Assembly: GCA_946480245.1 (NCBI GenBank) | Contig: CAMLIZ010000075.1 | Location: 1 to 21,214, forward strand | From: an uncultured Pseudomonadota bacterium | GTDB taxonomy: Bacteria > Pseudomonadota > Gammaproteobacteria > Burkholderiales > Burkholderiaceae | Reading direction: 5' to 3' | DNA length: 21,214 bases | In this document: in pieces, positions 8,499 through 13,924 of the stretch | Position numbering within the stretch: position 1 is the stretch's first letter | How the letters are laid out: each line of letters begins with the position of its first letter | The notes under the pieces: generated by a model | The model's input: the letters and a program-made list of their open reading frames with translations, nothing else | Database searches by the model: none | What the model was told of the DNA's origin: nothing | Program-made: the position numbers and the translations under genes

Positions 8499-8795
8499 CT
8501 AGCTCCCCTGGCCGAGCAGGATGTAGAGATCCGGCGTGCCCCCCGGTGAATACACGGCCACGTGCGTTCCCTGGCCCTTGCCGTAGGTGAGGATCGCGCC
8601 CGCAGGTACGCGCGCCGCGGTGGCGGAGGCCGTGACGTCAGGGCCGCCGAACTTCACGAAAGCGTCGAAGGCGCCGCGGTTGTCCACCTGTGCATCGCTG
8701 GCCGCCTGCGCATGTTCGAGGTCGGAGCCCAAGGCCTGCCCGTCACCGGCGGCGCTGATGTGAACCGCGTCAACGGTTGCGTTGATGTTCTTCAT
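8499..8795 (-). CDS. Small phage protein accompanying the tail fibre
   Basis: A 98-aa protein whose ATG overlaps the Rz stop codon by 4 nt and whose stop lies 2 nt before the fibre gene start, so it links the lysis cassette to the fibre module in one transcript. The sequence is Ala/Gly/Val-rich with a likely beta C-terminal half ([22 protein letters not shown]). Similar short proteins precede fibre genes in other phages, as far as I recall. No catalytic or binding motif is visible. The function is unknown; a virion structural role is the best guess. Confidence 0.65.
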   Translation of the reverse strand: MKNINATVDAVHISAAGDGQALGSDLEHAQAASDAQVDNRGAFDAFVKFGGPDVTASATAARVPAGAILTYGKGQGTHVAVYSPGGTPDLYILLGQGS

Positions 8796-9298
8796 CGCTT
8801 CGGTTCCTTGCGCAGGTAGTCGATCAGCTGCCGGTATCGGAGCCGGTCTTCCCGGCAGAGTGCGGCGTTGTCGCGCTGGTTGTTGCCGGCGTCGATGACG
8901 CTGACTTCGGTTGCAGCAGCACAGGCAGGTGCGGTGGGATCAGCAGCTCCGCAGGCACCGAAGGGCACATCGGCCCCGGTGAGTGCAGAGTTCCACACGC
9001 TGACAGCGCCAGCAGTGAGATGCACATCAGCGTCACCACCACCCGATGCGGGCGTGGCTGCAGGGCACACAACGGCTTGCACATGGCTGGCCTTTCGTTC
9101 GAGGGTGCGCGCATAGCTCTGCGCGGCTTGCAGATCCGCGCCGAGCTGCTCGGTGGCCTTGGCGCTGGCAGCCACCGACTCCTTCACGTCCTGGTAGGCG
9201 GTGGCCTGCGCGTGCTCGTGTGCCAGCTTCAGGCCCCCGCCCAGGCCGAGCCCGAACGCGAGCACCAGAGCCAGCAGCCAGGCGGCAACCGCATTCAC
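8792..9298 (-). CDS. Rz: Rz-like i-spanin
   Basis: A 168-aa protein starting at a GTG that overlaps the holin-like gene's stop by 4 nt (GTGA), with GGGTGAG upstream. It has an N-terminal membrane anchor (about residues 5-23, AAWLLALVLAFGLGLGGGL) followed by a long periplasmic helix rich in Ala, Gln and Lys, and a charged C-terminus ([14 protein letters not shown]). This is the layout of an Rz-type inner-membrane spanin, which joins an outer-membrane Rz1 to fuse the two membranes in the last step of lysis. A nested Rz1-like frame and the upstream holin-like and endolysin genes support the call. Sequence similarity to named Rz proteins was not checked. Confidence 0.83.
   Translation of the reverse strand: MNAVAAWLLALVLAFGLGLGGGLKLAHEHAQATAYQDVKESVAASAKATEQLGADLQAAQSYARTLERKASHVQAVVCPAATPASGGGDADVHLTAGAVSVWNSALTGADVPFGACGAADPTAPACAAATEVSVIDAGNNQRDNAALCREDRLRYRQLIDYLRKEPKR
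8824..9084 (-). CDS. Rz1: Rz1-like o-spanin lipoprotein nested inside Rz
   Basis: An 86-aa reading frame lies entirely within the Rz gene in another frame. From the ATG at 9084 (GAAAGG about 6 nt upstream) it has a short basic start, a hydrophobic run and a lipobox ending LLALSAC, giving a lipidated Cys at residue 30. The mature part is Pro/Ser/Thr-rich (PSVPAELLIPPHLPVLLQP), as in Rz1-type outer-membrane spanins. The frame opens ten codons earlier, but the chosen start has the better ribosome-binding site. Nesting inside Rz is a known trait of these gene pairs, which makes this more than a chance frame. Confidence 0.78.
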   Translation of the reverse strand: MCKPLCALQPRPHRVVVTLMCISLLALSACGTLHSPGPMCPSVPAELLIPPHLPVLLQPKSASSTPATTSATTPHSAGKTGSDTGS

Positions 9299-9522
9299 TT
9301 GCTCACCCCGGTGGTGGTGACCAGGCGCAGCAGCGCGTTGCCCACCACCAGCGCGAACGTGAGCAGCTGGTACACGTTGGCCGGCAGCAGCGGCTGCAGC
9401 AGCTGGAAGTTGGCCTCCGCGGCGGCGGCGCCGGCTACCAGCGCGTTGAACCACAGCGTGCGGCTCTTCCACCAGGGCTTGGCGGGCCGCAGGGCTTGAA
9501 CGGTGGGCACGACGTCAGGCAT
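9295..9522 (-). CDS. Holin-like small membrane protein
   Basis: A 75-aa protein between the endolysin and Rz genes. After a short polar start and a KPWWKSRTLWFNALV motif, it has one hydrophobic segment (about 23-40) and a second (about 50-68, YQLLTFALVVGNALLRLV), with a short TTTGVSK tail. This WFNALVA...VGNALLR pattern is common in small phage holin-like or holin-associated membrane proteins. A holin would form the membrane lesions that release or activate the endolysin. The stop overlaps the Rz GTG start. Holin function is assigned from size, membrane segments and context, not from a diagnostic motif. Confidence 0.72.
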   Translation of the reverse strand: MPDVVPTVQALRPAKPWWKSRTLWFNALVAGAAAAEANFQLLQPLLPANVYQLLTFALVVGNALLRLVTTTGVSK

Positions 9523-9525
9523 GGC

Positions 9526-9996
9526 TCAACCCCTCAGCAGGCCAGACACGTAGTGGGTCTTCTCGCCGCGGCGGAACACCGCGGTGAGCACCTGCTGGCG
9601 CGGCGTGCAGCCGAGCGGAGCAATGCCCAGATGCACCCAGCCGCCCTCGTCGATCAGCTGGTCGAACACGATGCCCGCGTCGATGAGGCGGCGCGCGATG
9701 AACACCGGTGTGCCGAAACGCGGCGCGATGAAGTCGGCTGCGCGACCATCGGGATGCGCCGAGGTGGGCTCGCTGCCCACCGCCGCATTGACCAGGGGCG
9801 CGCGGTAGCCGCTGGTGACGGTGATGGCTACATCACCGAGCGCGCGCCGCACGTCCTCCAGCACGCCGGCCAGGCGGCGCAGGTTGGACACCTGCGGGCC
9901 AAGCGGCTCGTTGCGCAGGCCCAGGCGAGTGGCGGTCTCGCTGACCGTGAACTCGCTGAGGTGGAAGTGCGGGGAGAGTTGCTCGTCGGGCTGCAT
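9526..9996 (-). CDS. Endolysin, peptidase M15-like (M15_3/VanY-type) domain
   Basis: A 156-aa protein that should cut peptide cross-links in peptidoglycan at the end of the lytic cycle. It opens with SPHFHLSEFTVSETA, typical of M15_3-like phage enzymes, and carries the zinc motif S-A-H81-P-D-G-R-A-A-D88, preceded by SGYRAP (62-67), and the third ligand in W-V-H122, with Glu117 as likely general base. All expected residues are present. There is no signal peptide, so export would depend on the holin. The ATG has no clear ribosome-binding site and touches a 6-bp hairpin upstream. It is the first gene of the lysis cassette, followed 3 nt later by the holin-like gene. Confidence 0.92.
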   Translation of the reverse strand: MQPDEQLSPHFHLSEFTVSETATRLGLRNEPLGPQVSNLRRLAGVLEDVRRALGDVAITVTSGYRAPLVNAAVGSEPTSAHPDGRAADFIAPRFGTPVFIARRLIDAGIVFDQLIDEGGWVHLGIAPLGCTPRQQVLTAVFRRGEKTHYVSGLLRG

Positions 9997-10055
9997 GCGG
10001 GCACTGTGGCCCGCGTGCGCGCGGAGGGACAGTTAAACCGGTTTACGGATGCCGG
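9997..10055 (-). promoter_or_regulatory. Candidate late-operon control region before the endolysin
   Basis: This 59-nt gap separates the lipoprotein gene from the endolysin gene. It holds TAAACCGGTTTA (10034-10045), a perfect 12-bp palindrome that is AT-rich for this genome, and a perfect 6-bp stem with a 6-nt loop (9997-10002 paired with 10009-10014) abutting the endolysin ATG. The palindrome may be the binding site of a Mor/C-type late activator, and the hairpin may limit endolysin translation. No convincing -10 hexamer was found. Confidence 0.4.
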
Positions 10056-10520
10056 TCAGGCGGGGGGCAGCTTCACGCGCTCTGGCACTTCGCACGACTG
10101 GTGCTCAACGACCGTCAGCCTGGGATGGTTCCAGCCACCGCCGCTAAGCGTCCTTTGAATGCTGAAGATCCGCCCATCCTGCTGGAGGAACGCAAAGTAC
10201 GACTCGTATCCCGTGTACCCGCCATAGCTGTTCTTGGCGTTCACCTCGACCAGCGCCATGTATCCAACGAACTCCATGCCAGGCCCGTCAAACACCGCTC
10301 GCTGCATGTAGCCTTTGACGGGGCAGCCCATCTTGTACTGCGCGCTTTCGGGGTCTTTCAGGGTGTTGTCGAACCACGCTTTGACATTGCGATGCCAGAC
10401 ATCCGCTGGCGGCGGCATTCCATAGTCTGCCGTCACTGCGGCATCGATTTGCTCGCGCGTTGCACAGGCGCCAAGCAGCGCCACACACGCACACAGAAGT
10501 GCTATCGAACCCTTGGCCAC
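10056..10520 (-). CDS. Lipoprotein of the 'VNAKNSYGGYTG' type, linked to the repressor gene
   Basis: A 154-aa protein starting at GTG 10520 with a strong GGGAGGA site inside the repressor's 3' end. Residues 1-19 form a lipoprotein signal ending LLGAC, and residue +2 is Ala, which favours the outer membrane. The mature part has LKDPESAQYK (54-63) and a VEVNAKNSYGGYTGYESY block (about 92-109). Similar short lipoproteins with 'DPxSA' and 'NAKNSYGGYTG' occur widely in Proteobacteria; their role is unknown. The gene overlaps the repressor by 19 nt on the same strand, so it is probably expressed in the lysogen. Exclusion of other phages or host surface change is possible but unproven. Confidence 0.85.
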   Translation of the reverse strand: MAKGSIALLCACVALLGACATREQIDAAVTADYGMPPPADVWHRNVKAWFDNTLKDPESAQYKMGCPVKGYMQRAVFDGPGMEFVGYMALVEVNAKNSYGGYTGYESYFAFLQQDGRIFSIQRTLSGGGWNHPRLTVVEHQSCEVPERVKLPPA

Positions 10521-11455
10521 ACCATCCTCCCTACAAGTTGAATATCGCGGGCCTGCCCGCGCGAGATCACTTCCCTCTCGTACTTCTCGTTGTCGCTGAT
10601 CAGCACTATCGAGCCGTCCAGCTTGAACTGCAGTCGCTTCACGAGGCGGCGGCCATACAGGTCGATCACGTAGATGCCATCGACCGGCTCTTCCACCGCG
10701 CCCTCGTCAACGATGATCGTTTCACTGTCTTGCAGTGTGGGGAACATGGAGTCACCCAACACGTCTACCGAGCGCAGTGGCCCGCGCGCAAAGCCAAGGT
10801 TTCGCGTTATCCATCGCTGAGTCATCGCAAGGTCGCCCGCCTTGTCGATCTCACGCTCGGCATGCGGGGGCCCTGTCGCCTCAGGCGCACCCACTGTGCC
10901 CGCAGAGGCAGCGTCGAGGTACATCGGGATCACCTCCCAGTCCCTGCGCCCTCCGGGCACCTCCAACGTCAGTACAAGCGGCCGTTCATCGTCATGTGTT
11001 ACCGGAAGTAGAGCATGCGCTCGCTCCGGTTCGCCCGGGTCCAACCCGCGCAAGTGCGCTATGTCACTCGCGGCATCACGGTGTCGCGGGACAAGTTCAC
11101 GGGCGGCGTAGACGGCCCGCTCCTCCTGCGCCGTAAGCAGGTGCGCCGACGCCACCAAATGCGCCGACGTGGCGCCGTTGGTATCAGTTTCTACTGATCC
11201 GCCGGCATGGCGGTTCCGGTCGAAATTGCTACTAGTGCGGGCCGCAGGAAGGCCCAGCAGGTGATCGACGCTGCAATTTGCATCTGTCGCCACCTTGATC
11301 AATGCGTCGAGCGGTACCGCTCCGCGTTGCTTCCAGCTCTTCACCGTCGGGAGCTTCTCGCCTATGGCGGAGGCCAACGCTGGAAGCGTCTTCACGGCGT
11401 ACGCGTGCATCACGCGATCCAGGACGGTTTGCCCACTCTCGGACTCTTTTTGCAT
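10502..11455 (-). CDS. Phage repressor, CI/LexA-type with S24 self-cleavage domain
   Basis: A 317-aa repressor from the ATG at 11455 (weak AAGTGA upstream). The frame stays open to a TTG at 11503, which would lie inside the operator. The N-terminal part (about 8-70) is a helix-turn-helix of the CI type (VLDRVMHAYAVKTLPALASA, then KLPTVKSWKQRGAVPLDAL). A linker leads to a cleavage site Ala-Gly in AASAGTVG (about 183-190), the nucleophile in LGDSMFP (Ser236) and the general base in RRLVKRLQF (Lys273). This set predicts RecA-stimulated self-cleavage and therefore SOS induction. Mu's own repressor has no such domain. It should bind the divergent control region next to it and keep the early operon off. 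Confidence 0.92.
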   Translation of the reverse strand: MQKESESGQTVLDRVMHAYAVKTLPALASAIGEKLPTVKSWKQRGAVPLDALIKVATDANCSVDHLLGLPAARTSSNFDRNRHAGGSVETDTNGATSAHLVASAHLLTAQEERAVYAARELVPRHRDAASDIAHLRGLDPGEPERAHALLPVTHDDERPLVLTLEVPGGRRDWEVIPMYLDAASAGTVGAPEATGPPHAEREIDKAGDLAMTQRWITRNLGFARGPLRSVDVLGDSMFPTLQDSETIIVDEGAVEEPVDGIYVIDLYGRRLVKRLQFKLDGSIVLISDNEKYEREVISRGQARDIQLVGRMVWPRVR

Positions 11456-11464
11456 CGCATTCAC

Positions 11465-11494
11465 TTGACGACGGCTGCTATTTGCATCTACTAT
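11465..11494 (+). promoter_or_regulatory. Candidate early promoter
   Basis: TTGACG (11465-11470) and TACTAT (11489-11494) are spaced by 18 nt and read towards the Ner-like gene. Five of six bases match the -35 consensus and four of six the -10 consensus. A second possible -35, TTGACT at 11513, has no good -10. Transcription from the first candidate would start near 11501 and leave a leader of about 43 nt. Confidence 0.45.
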
Positions 11495-11503
11495 CGTATG
11501 CAA
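11482..11503. promoter_or_regulatory. Inverted repeat, candidate operator
   Basis: TTGCAT (11482-11487) and ATGCAA (11498-11503) form perfect 6-bp arms around a 10-nt centre that contains the candidate -10 hexamer. A dimeric repressor or Ner bound here would cover the early promoter. This is seen directly in the sequence; binding is inferred. Confidence 0.5.
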
Positions 11504-11543
11504 CTTGAATCTTTGACTATCCCTAGCTTAAGCGATACGCGCA

Positions 11544-11978
11544 ATGCACCCTGCAGACATCAAAGCCGCGCTGGAGAAGGCAGGCAGTAGCCAATCCGCC
11601 ATCGCCCGCTCTCTGCGCACGAAAGCCGGGGGCTCAATCACACCGGGTGCCGTGCACCTCGTCGTACTGGGGGCGTCGAAGTCCCAACGCGTTGCGATGC
11701 GCATCTCCGAGGTCACTGGGCTGCCAGTCAGCCTGTTGTGGCCTGGCAAGTACCCCGCGCTGGAAAAGCTCGAAGCGCTCGTGCGCAGCCAGGCCAAGAA
11801 GGCTGCCACTGCCAAGGCCGCCAAGGCACGCAAGCCCGCCGAAGCACCAATCGCAGCGCCCGCCGCCCAAGGCGAGCTGGAGATCACCTACCCCAAGAAG
11901 CCCGGCCGCCTCGGCCGCAAGCGCGAGGGACCGTCCGCTGCGCGTGACGCGCGCAGCAATCACCGCGAGCACCGCTGA
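11544..11978 (+). CDS. ner: Ner-like transcriptional regulator with Lys/Ala-rich tail
   Basis: A 144-aa protein beginning MHPADIKAALEKAGSSQSAI, close in style to Mu Ner (MHRADI...), the Nlp/SfsB family of DNA-binding proteins. Residues 1-72 hold the helix-turn-helix domain and end in LPVSLLWPGKYPAL, matching the family's 'IWPSRY' signature. Ner in Mu lowers early transcription and blocks the repressor promoter during lytic growth. This protein is about twice the family length: residues 80-110 are rich in Lys and Ala (KKAATAKAAKARKPAEA) and the end is basic. It is the first gene of the rightward early operon. Its ribosome-binding site is weak. Confidence 0.88.
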   Translation: MHPADIKAALEKAGSSQSAIARSLRTKAGGSITPGAVHLVVLGASKSQRVAMRISEVTGLPVSLLWPGKYPALEKLEALVRSQAKKAATAKAAKARKPAEAPIAAPAAQGELEITYPKKPGRLGRKREGPSAARDARSNHREHR

Positions 11979-12019
11979 GCCGATCGCCCGCACCCACCAC
12001 ACCAACCACCGAGGGAACC

Positions 12020-12190
12020 ATGATCAAGCTCTCCATTGCAGCCGCGCTTGCGGCCGTGGCGCTCAGCGCCTGCGGCGGTGGCGGCAACGAGCCACCCACC
12101 GACAACTGTGCGCGGCCGCTGCCTGCCGCGTCGGGCCCGCCCGACACGAGCCGTGTGCCCACCACGCCGTGCCGCGCCAACTCCTACTGA
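12020..12190 (+). CDS. Tiny lipoprotein (56 aa) in the early operon
   Basis: A 56-aa protein from ATG 12020, with GAGGG five nt upstream. It starts MIKLSIAAALAAVALSAC, a clear lipoprotein signal with lipobox ALSAC and lipidated Cys18, followed by four Gly. The mature part is only about 39 residues, Pro-rich, with two more Cys (30 and 51) that could form a disulphide. The stop codon TGA merges with the GGAGG site of the next gene. No known family is recognised. Placed right after the Ner-like gene, it would be among the first proteins made after induction or infection. Possible roles include superinfection exclusion or signalling to the envelope; both are speculative. Confidence 0.75.
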   Translation: MIKLSIAAALAAVALSACGGGGNEPPTDNCARPLPAASGPPDTSRVPTTPCRANSY

Positions 12191-12200
12191 GGAGGCAGCG

Positions 12201-12446
12201 ATGGCACACCTCTTCATGAGCCACGCACCGCACTTGGTCGAGCTGCGCATGGCTGCTGACCAGGCCGAGCTGATGGCCATTCACTTCCTCGCGCGCCACA
12301 ACGGTAAGGCCCCGACGCTGGAGGACTGCGAGGACCACCGCATCGAGGTGCTCGGCAACTTGCTCACCGCGCTGAACCGTGTGGAAGAGAACCTGGGTGA
12401 CCGCATCCAGCAGGCGATGTACCCCGGGCTGGAGCTGGGCGAATGA
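12201..12446 (+). CDS. Hypothetical early protein
   Basis: An 81-aa protein starting MAHLFMSHAPHLVELRMAAD with GGAGG at 12191-12195. The frame is open upstream, but that site and the fit to the preceding stop fix the start. The sequence looks fully helical and acidic (LEDCEDHRIEVLGNLLTAL, then RVEENLGDRIQQAMYP). No family is recognised and no catalytic motif is seen. The stop overlaps the next gene by 4 nt, so the two are probably made together. Confidence 0.72.
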   Translation: MAHLFMSHAPHLVELRMAADQAELMAIHFLARHNGKAPTLEDCEDHRIEVLGNLLTALNRVEENLGDRIQQAMYPGLELGE

Positions 12447-12685
12447 GCGCGGGCACCGCGATGGACCTGGTGGAGCAGCTTGTGGTGGGCGCCGAGCTGC
12501 TGCGCCTGCGCGCTGGCCACCACCTGGAGCGCGAAGCGCGCGACGAGCACTACGTGCGCTGCCTCACCGTGGTGGGCTACGAGCTGTCGAAGCTGAACCC
12601 GGAGCTGGGCCTGCGCTACGAGGCCGCGGTGTTCGAGGAGGTGCTGGCGTTCGCCAAGCACAACGCCGCAAGGACCGCACCGTGA
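12443..12685 (+). CDS. Hypothetical early protein
   Basis: An 80-aa protein starting MSAGTAMDLVEQLVVGAELL, overlapping the previous stop and the next start by 4 nt each. It looks helical with many Glu, Leu and Ala and a few basic residues (LRAGHHLEREARDEHYVRC). An in-frame ATG at codon 7 is an alternative start, but the ATGA overlap favours the first. I recognise no family. Confidence 0.72.
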   Translation: MSAGTAMDLVEQLVVGAELLRLRAGHHLEREARDEHYVRCLTVVGYELSKLNPELGLRYEAAVFEEVLAFAKHNAARTAP

Positions 12686-12984
12686 GCGACTACACCAACG
12701 ACGCGCAGCAACGCATCCTGCGCCTGCTCACGCTGCTGGCCGGCAATGAGATCACGGGCATGGCGCCCGGCGAGATCGCGCGGCACCAGCAGTGCAGCCC
12801 CTCCGTCGTCACGCGTGACCTGGCCAACCTGCAGGAGGCCGGCTTCGCCGAGCGCGTGCCCGAAACCGGCGCCTGGCGCCTAGCGCCGCCGGTGGTGCAG
12901 ATCGCGCTCAAGCACATGGCCGCTCTCGACCGCGCGCAGACGCGGCTCGACGAGACCCGCAACCGCTTCAGCCGTCAAGGCTGA
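12682..12984 (+). CDS. Winged-helix DNA-binding protein (IclR/MarR-like N-domain)
   Basis: A 100-aa protein from GTG 12682, which overlaps the upstream stop (GTGA). The frame is open upstream but the coupled GTG is the natural start. Residues about 8-72 form a winged helix: AQQRILRLLTLLAGNEITG, then MAPGEIARHQQCSPSVVTRD as the recognition region, then ANLQEAGFAERVPETGAWRL as the wing. A helical tail (MAALDRAQTRLDETRNRF) could mediate dimerisation. It is probably a small transcription regulator of the phage or the host; its target is not evident. The size is much shorter than full IclR proteins, so only the DNA-binding half is present. Confidence 0.82.
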   Translation: MSDYTNDAQQRILRLLTLLAGNEITGMAPGEIARHQQCSPSVVTRDLANLQEAGFAERVPETGAWRLAPPVVQIALKHMAALDRAQTRLDETRNRFSRQG

Positions 12985-13007
12985 TCCACCCACAGGAGAC
13001 CGAACAC

Positions 13008-13910
13008 ATGGCCAGAGGCCGCACTGCACGCACCACGGGGGAGGTGGTCGACGTGCCGATGAACGAAGAAGCGCTGGCATCTGCAAGCCACGCGCTCACC
13101 GAGCTGAACCAGGAGGCGCTGGCCATCAAGGCCCAGTTTGGCCTGGAGGACGTGACGCCCGGCACGCTGGTGCGCGAGATCCGCGTGTGGATCGACCACT
13201 CGGCGCGCGCGATGTTCGAGGTGGGCATTCGGCTTTGCGCGCTGCGCGCCATCTGCCCGAAGGGCGAATGGCTGCCGGTGCTGGAGCGCGAGATCGGCAT
13301 GAGCGCGCGCACGGCGCAGCGCTTCATGGCTGCGGCCATCCGCTGCGTGGGCGAGAACGGGCAGCGCGAGCAGCTGCTCAAGCTCAGCCGCAGCAAGGTG
13401 ATGGAGCTTGTCGCGCTCGACGACGAGCAGCTCGAGGAGCTGGACAGCACCGGCCGCATCACGCAGCTGGCGCTCGAGCTGGACGAGATCGACCGCATGA
13501 GCGTGACCGAGCTGCGCCAGGCGCTGCGCGAGCGCGACCAGGTCGTGGCGGCCAAGGACAAGCTGCTGGTCAAGAAGGACAGCAAGATCAACCAGCTCAG
13601 CGAGCAGCTGGAGCGGCCCTTCACGCCCGACGCCGACACGGCGGCGCGCACGGCCGAGGAGCAGGCGCTGCTGGACGCGCTGGCCGAGACGGTGCGCGCA
13701 GCGGAGGCCGCGTTCCTGCAGCTCTTCGTGGTGTTGCCGCAGGTGCTGAGCCAGGGCAACGAGGCGCTGGCCGAGCACGCCCGCGCCGACGTGGAGTACC
13801 TGGCGCAGCGCGTTGCCGACGTGTGCAACGACAACGGCGTGGACGTGGGCTTCGAGGAGCGCGTCAAGCCGAGCTGGCTCAAGAAGGCCGGCAAGGGCCG
13901 CAAGGCCTGA
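13008..13910 (+). CDS. DUF3102 family protein
   Basis: A 300-aa protein with AGGAGA upstream of ATG 13008. The middle part (about 55-150) matches the DUF3102 style: a conserved helix IRVWIDHSARAMFEVGIRL, then PKGEWLPVLEREIGMSARTAQRFMAAA, which reads like a helix-turn-helix. A strong Glu/Lys/Leu coiled coil follows (about 160-205, RQALRERDQVVAAKDKLL) and the end is basic (KPSWLKKAGKGRKA). DUF3102 proteins sit near transposase genes in several Mu-like phages and near plasmid or phage replication genes. A role as a DNA-binding accessory to transposition is plausible by position only. It ends 14 nt before transposase A. Confidence 0.83.
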   Translation: MARGRTARTTGEVVDVPMNEEALASASHALTELNQEALAIKAQFGLEDVTPGTLVREIRVWIDHSARAMFEVGIRLCALRAICPKGEWLPVLEREIGMSARTAQRFMAAAIRCVGENGQREQLLKLSRSKVMELVALDDEQLEELDSTGRITQLALELDEIDRMSVTELRQALRERDQVVAAKDKLLVKKDSKINQLSEQLERPFTPDADTAARTAEEQALLDALAETVRAAEAAFLQLFVVLPQVLSQGNEALAEHARADVEYLAQRVADVCNDNGVDVGFEERVKPSWLKKAGKGRKA

Positions 13911-13924
13911 GCGAGGCGCACGCC

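Larger units (their letters stand above)
11456..11543. promoter_or_regulatory. Divergent repressor/ner control region
   Basis: This 88-nt stretch separates the leftward repressor gene from the rightward Ner-like gene and is AT-rich against its surroundings. It should hold the early promoter, the repressor promoter and binding sites for both regulators. It contains the promoter candidate at 11465-11494 and the inverted repeat at 11482-11503. The octamer TTTGCATC occurs here (11481-11488), at the repressor start (11449-11456) and within the repressor gene (11277-11284). The repressor promoter on the minus strand is not clear. Confidence 0.7.

Noticed and set aside
11456..11503. Longer repressor starting at the TTG at 11503
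   Set aside because: The extra 16 codons would run through the candidate operator and promoter and have no better ribosome-binding site; the ATG at 11455 leaves the control region free.
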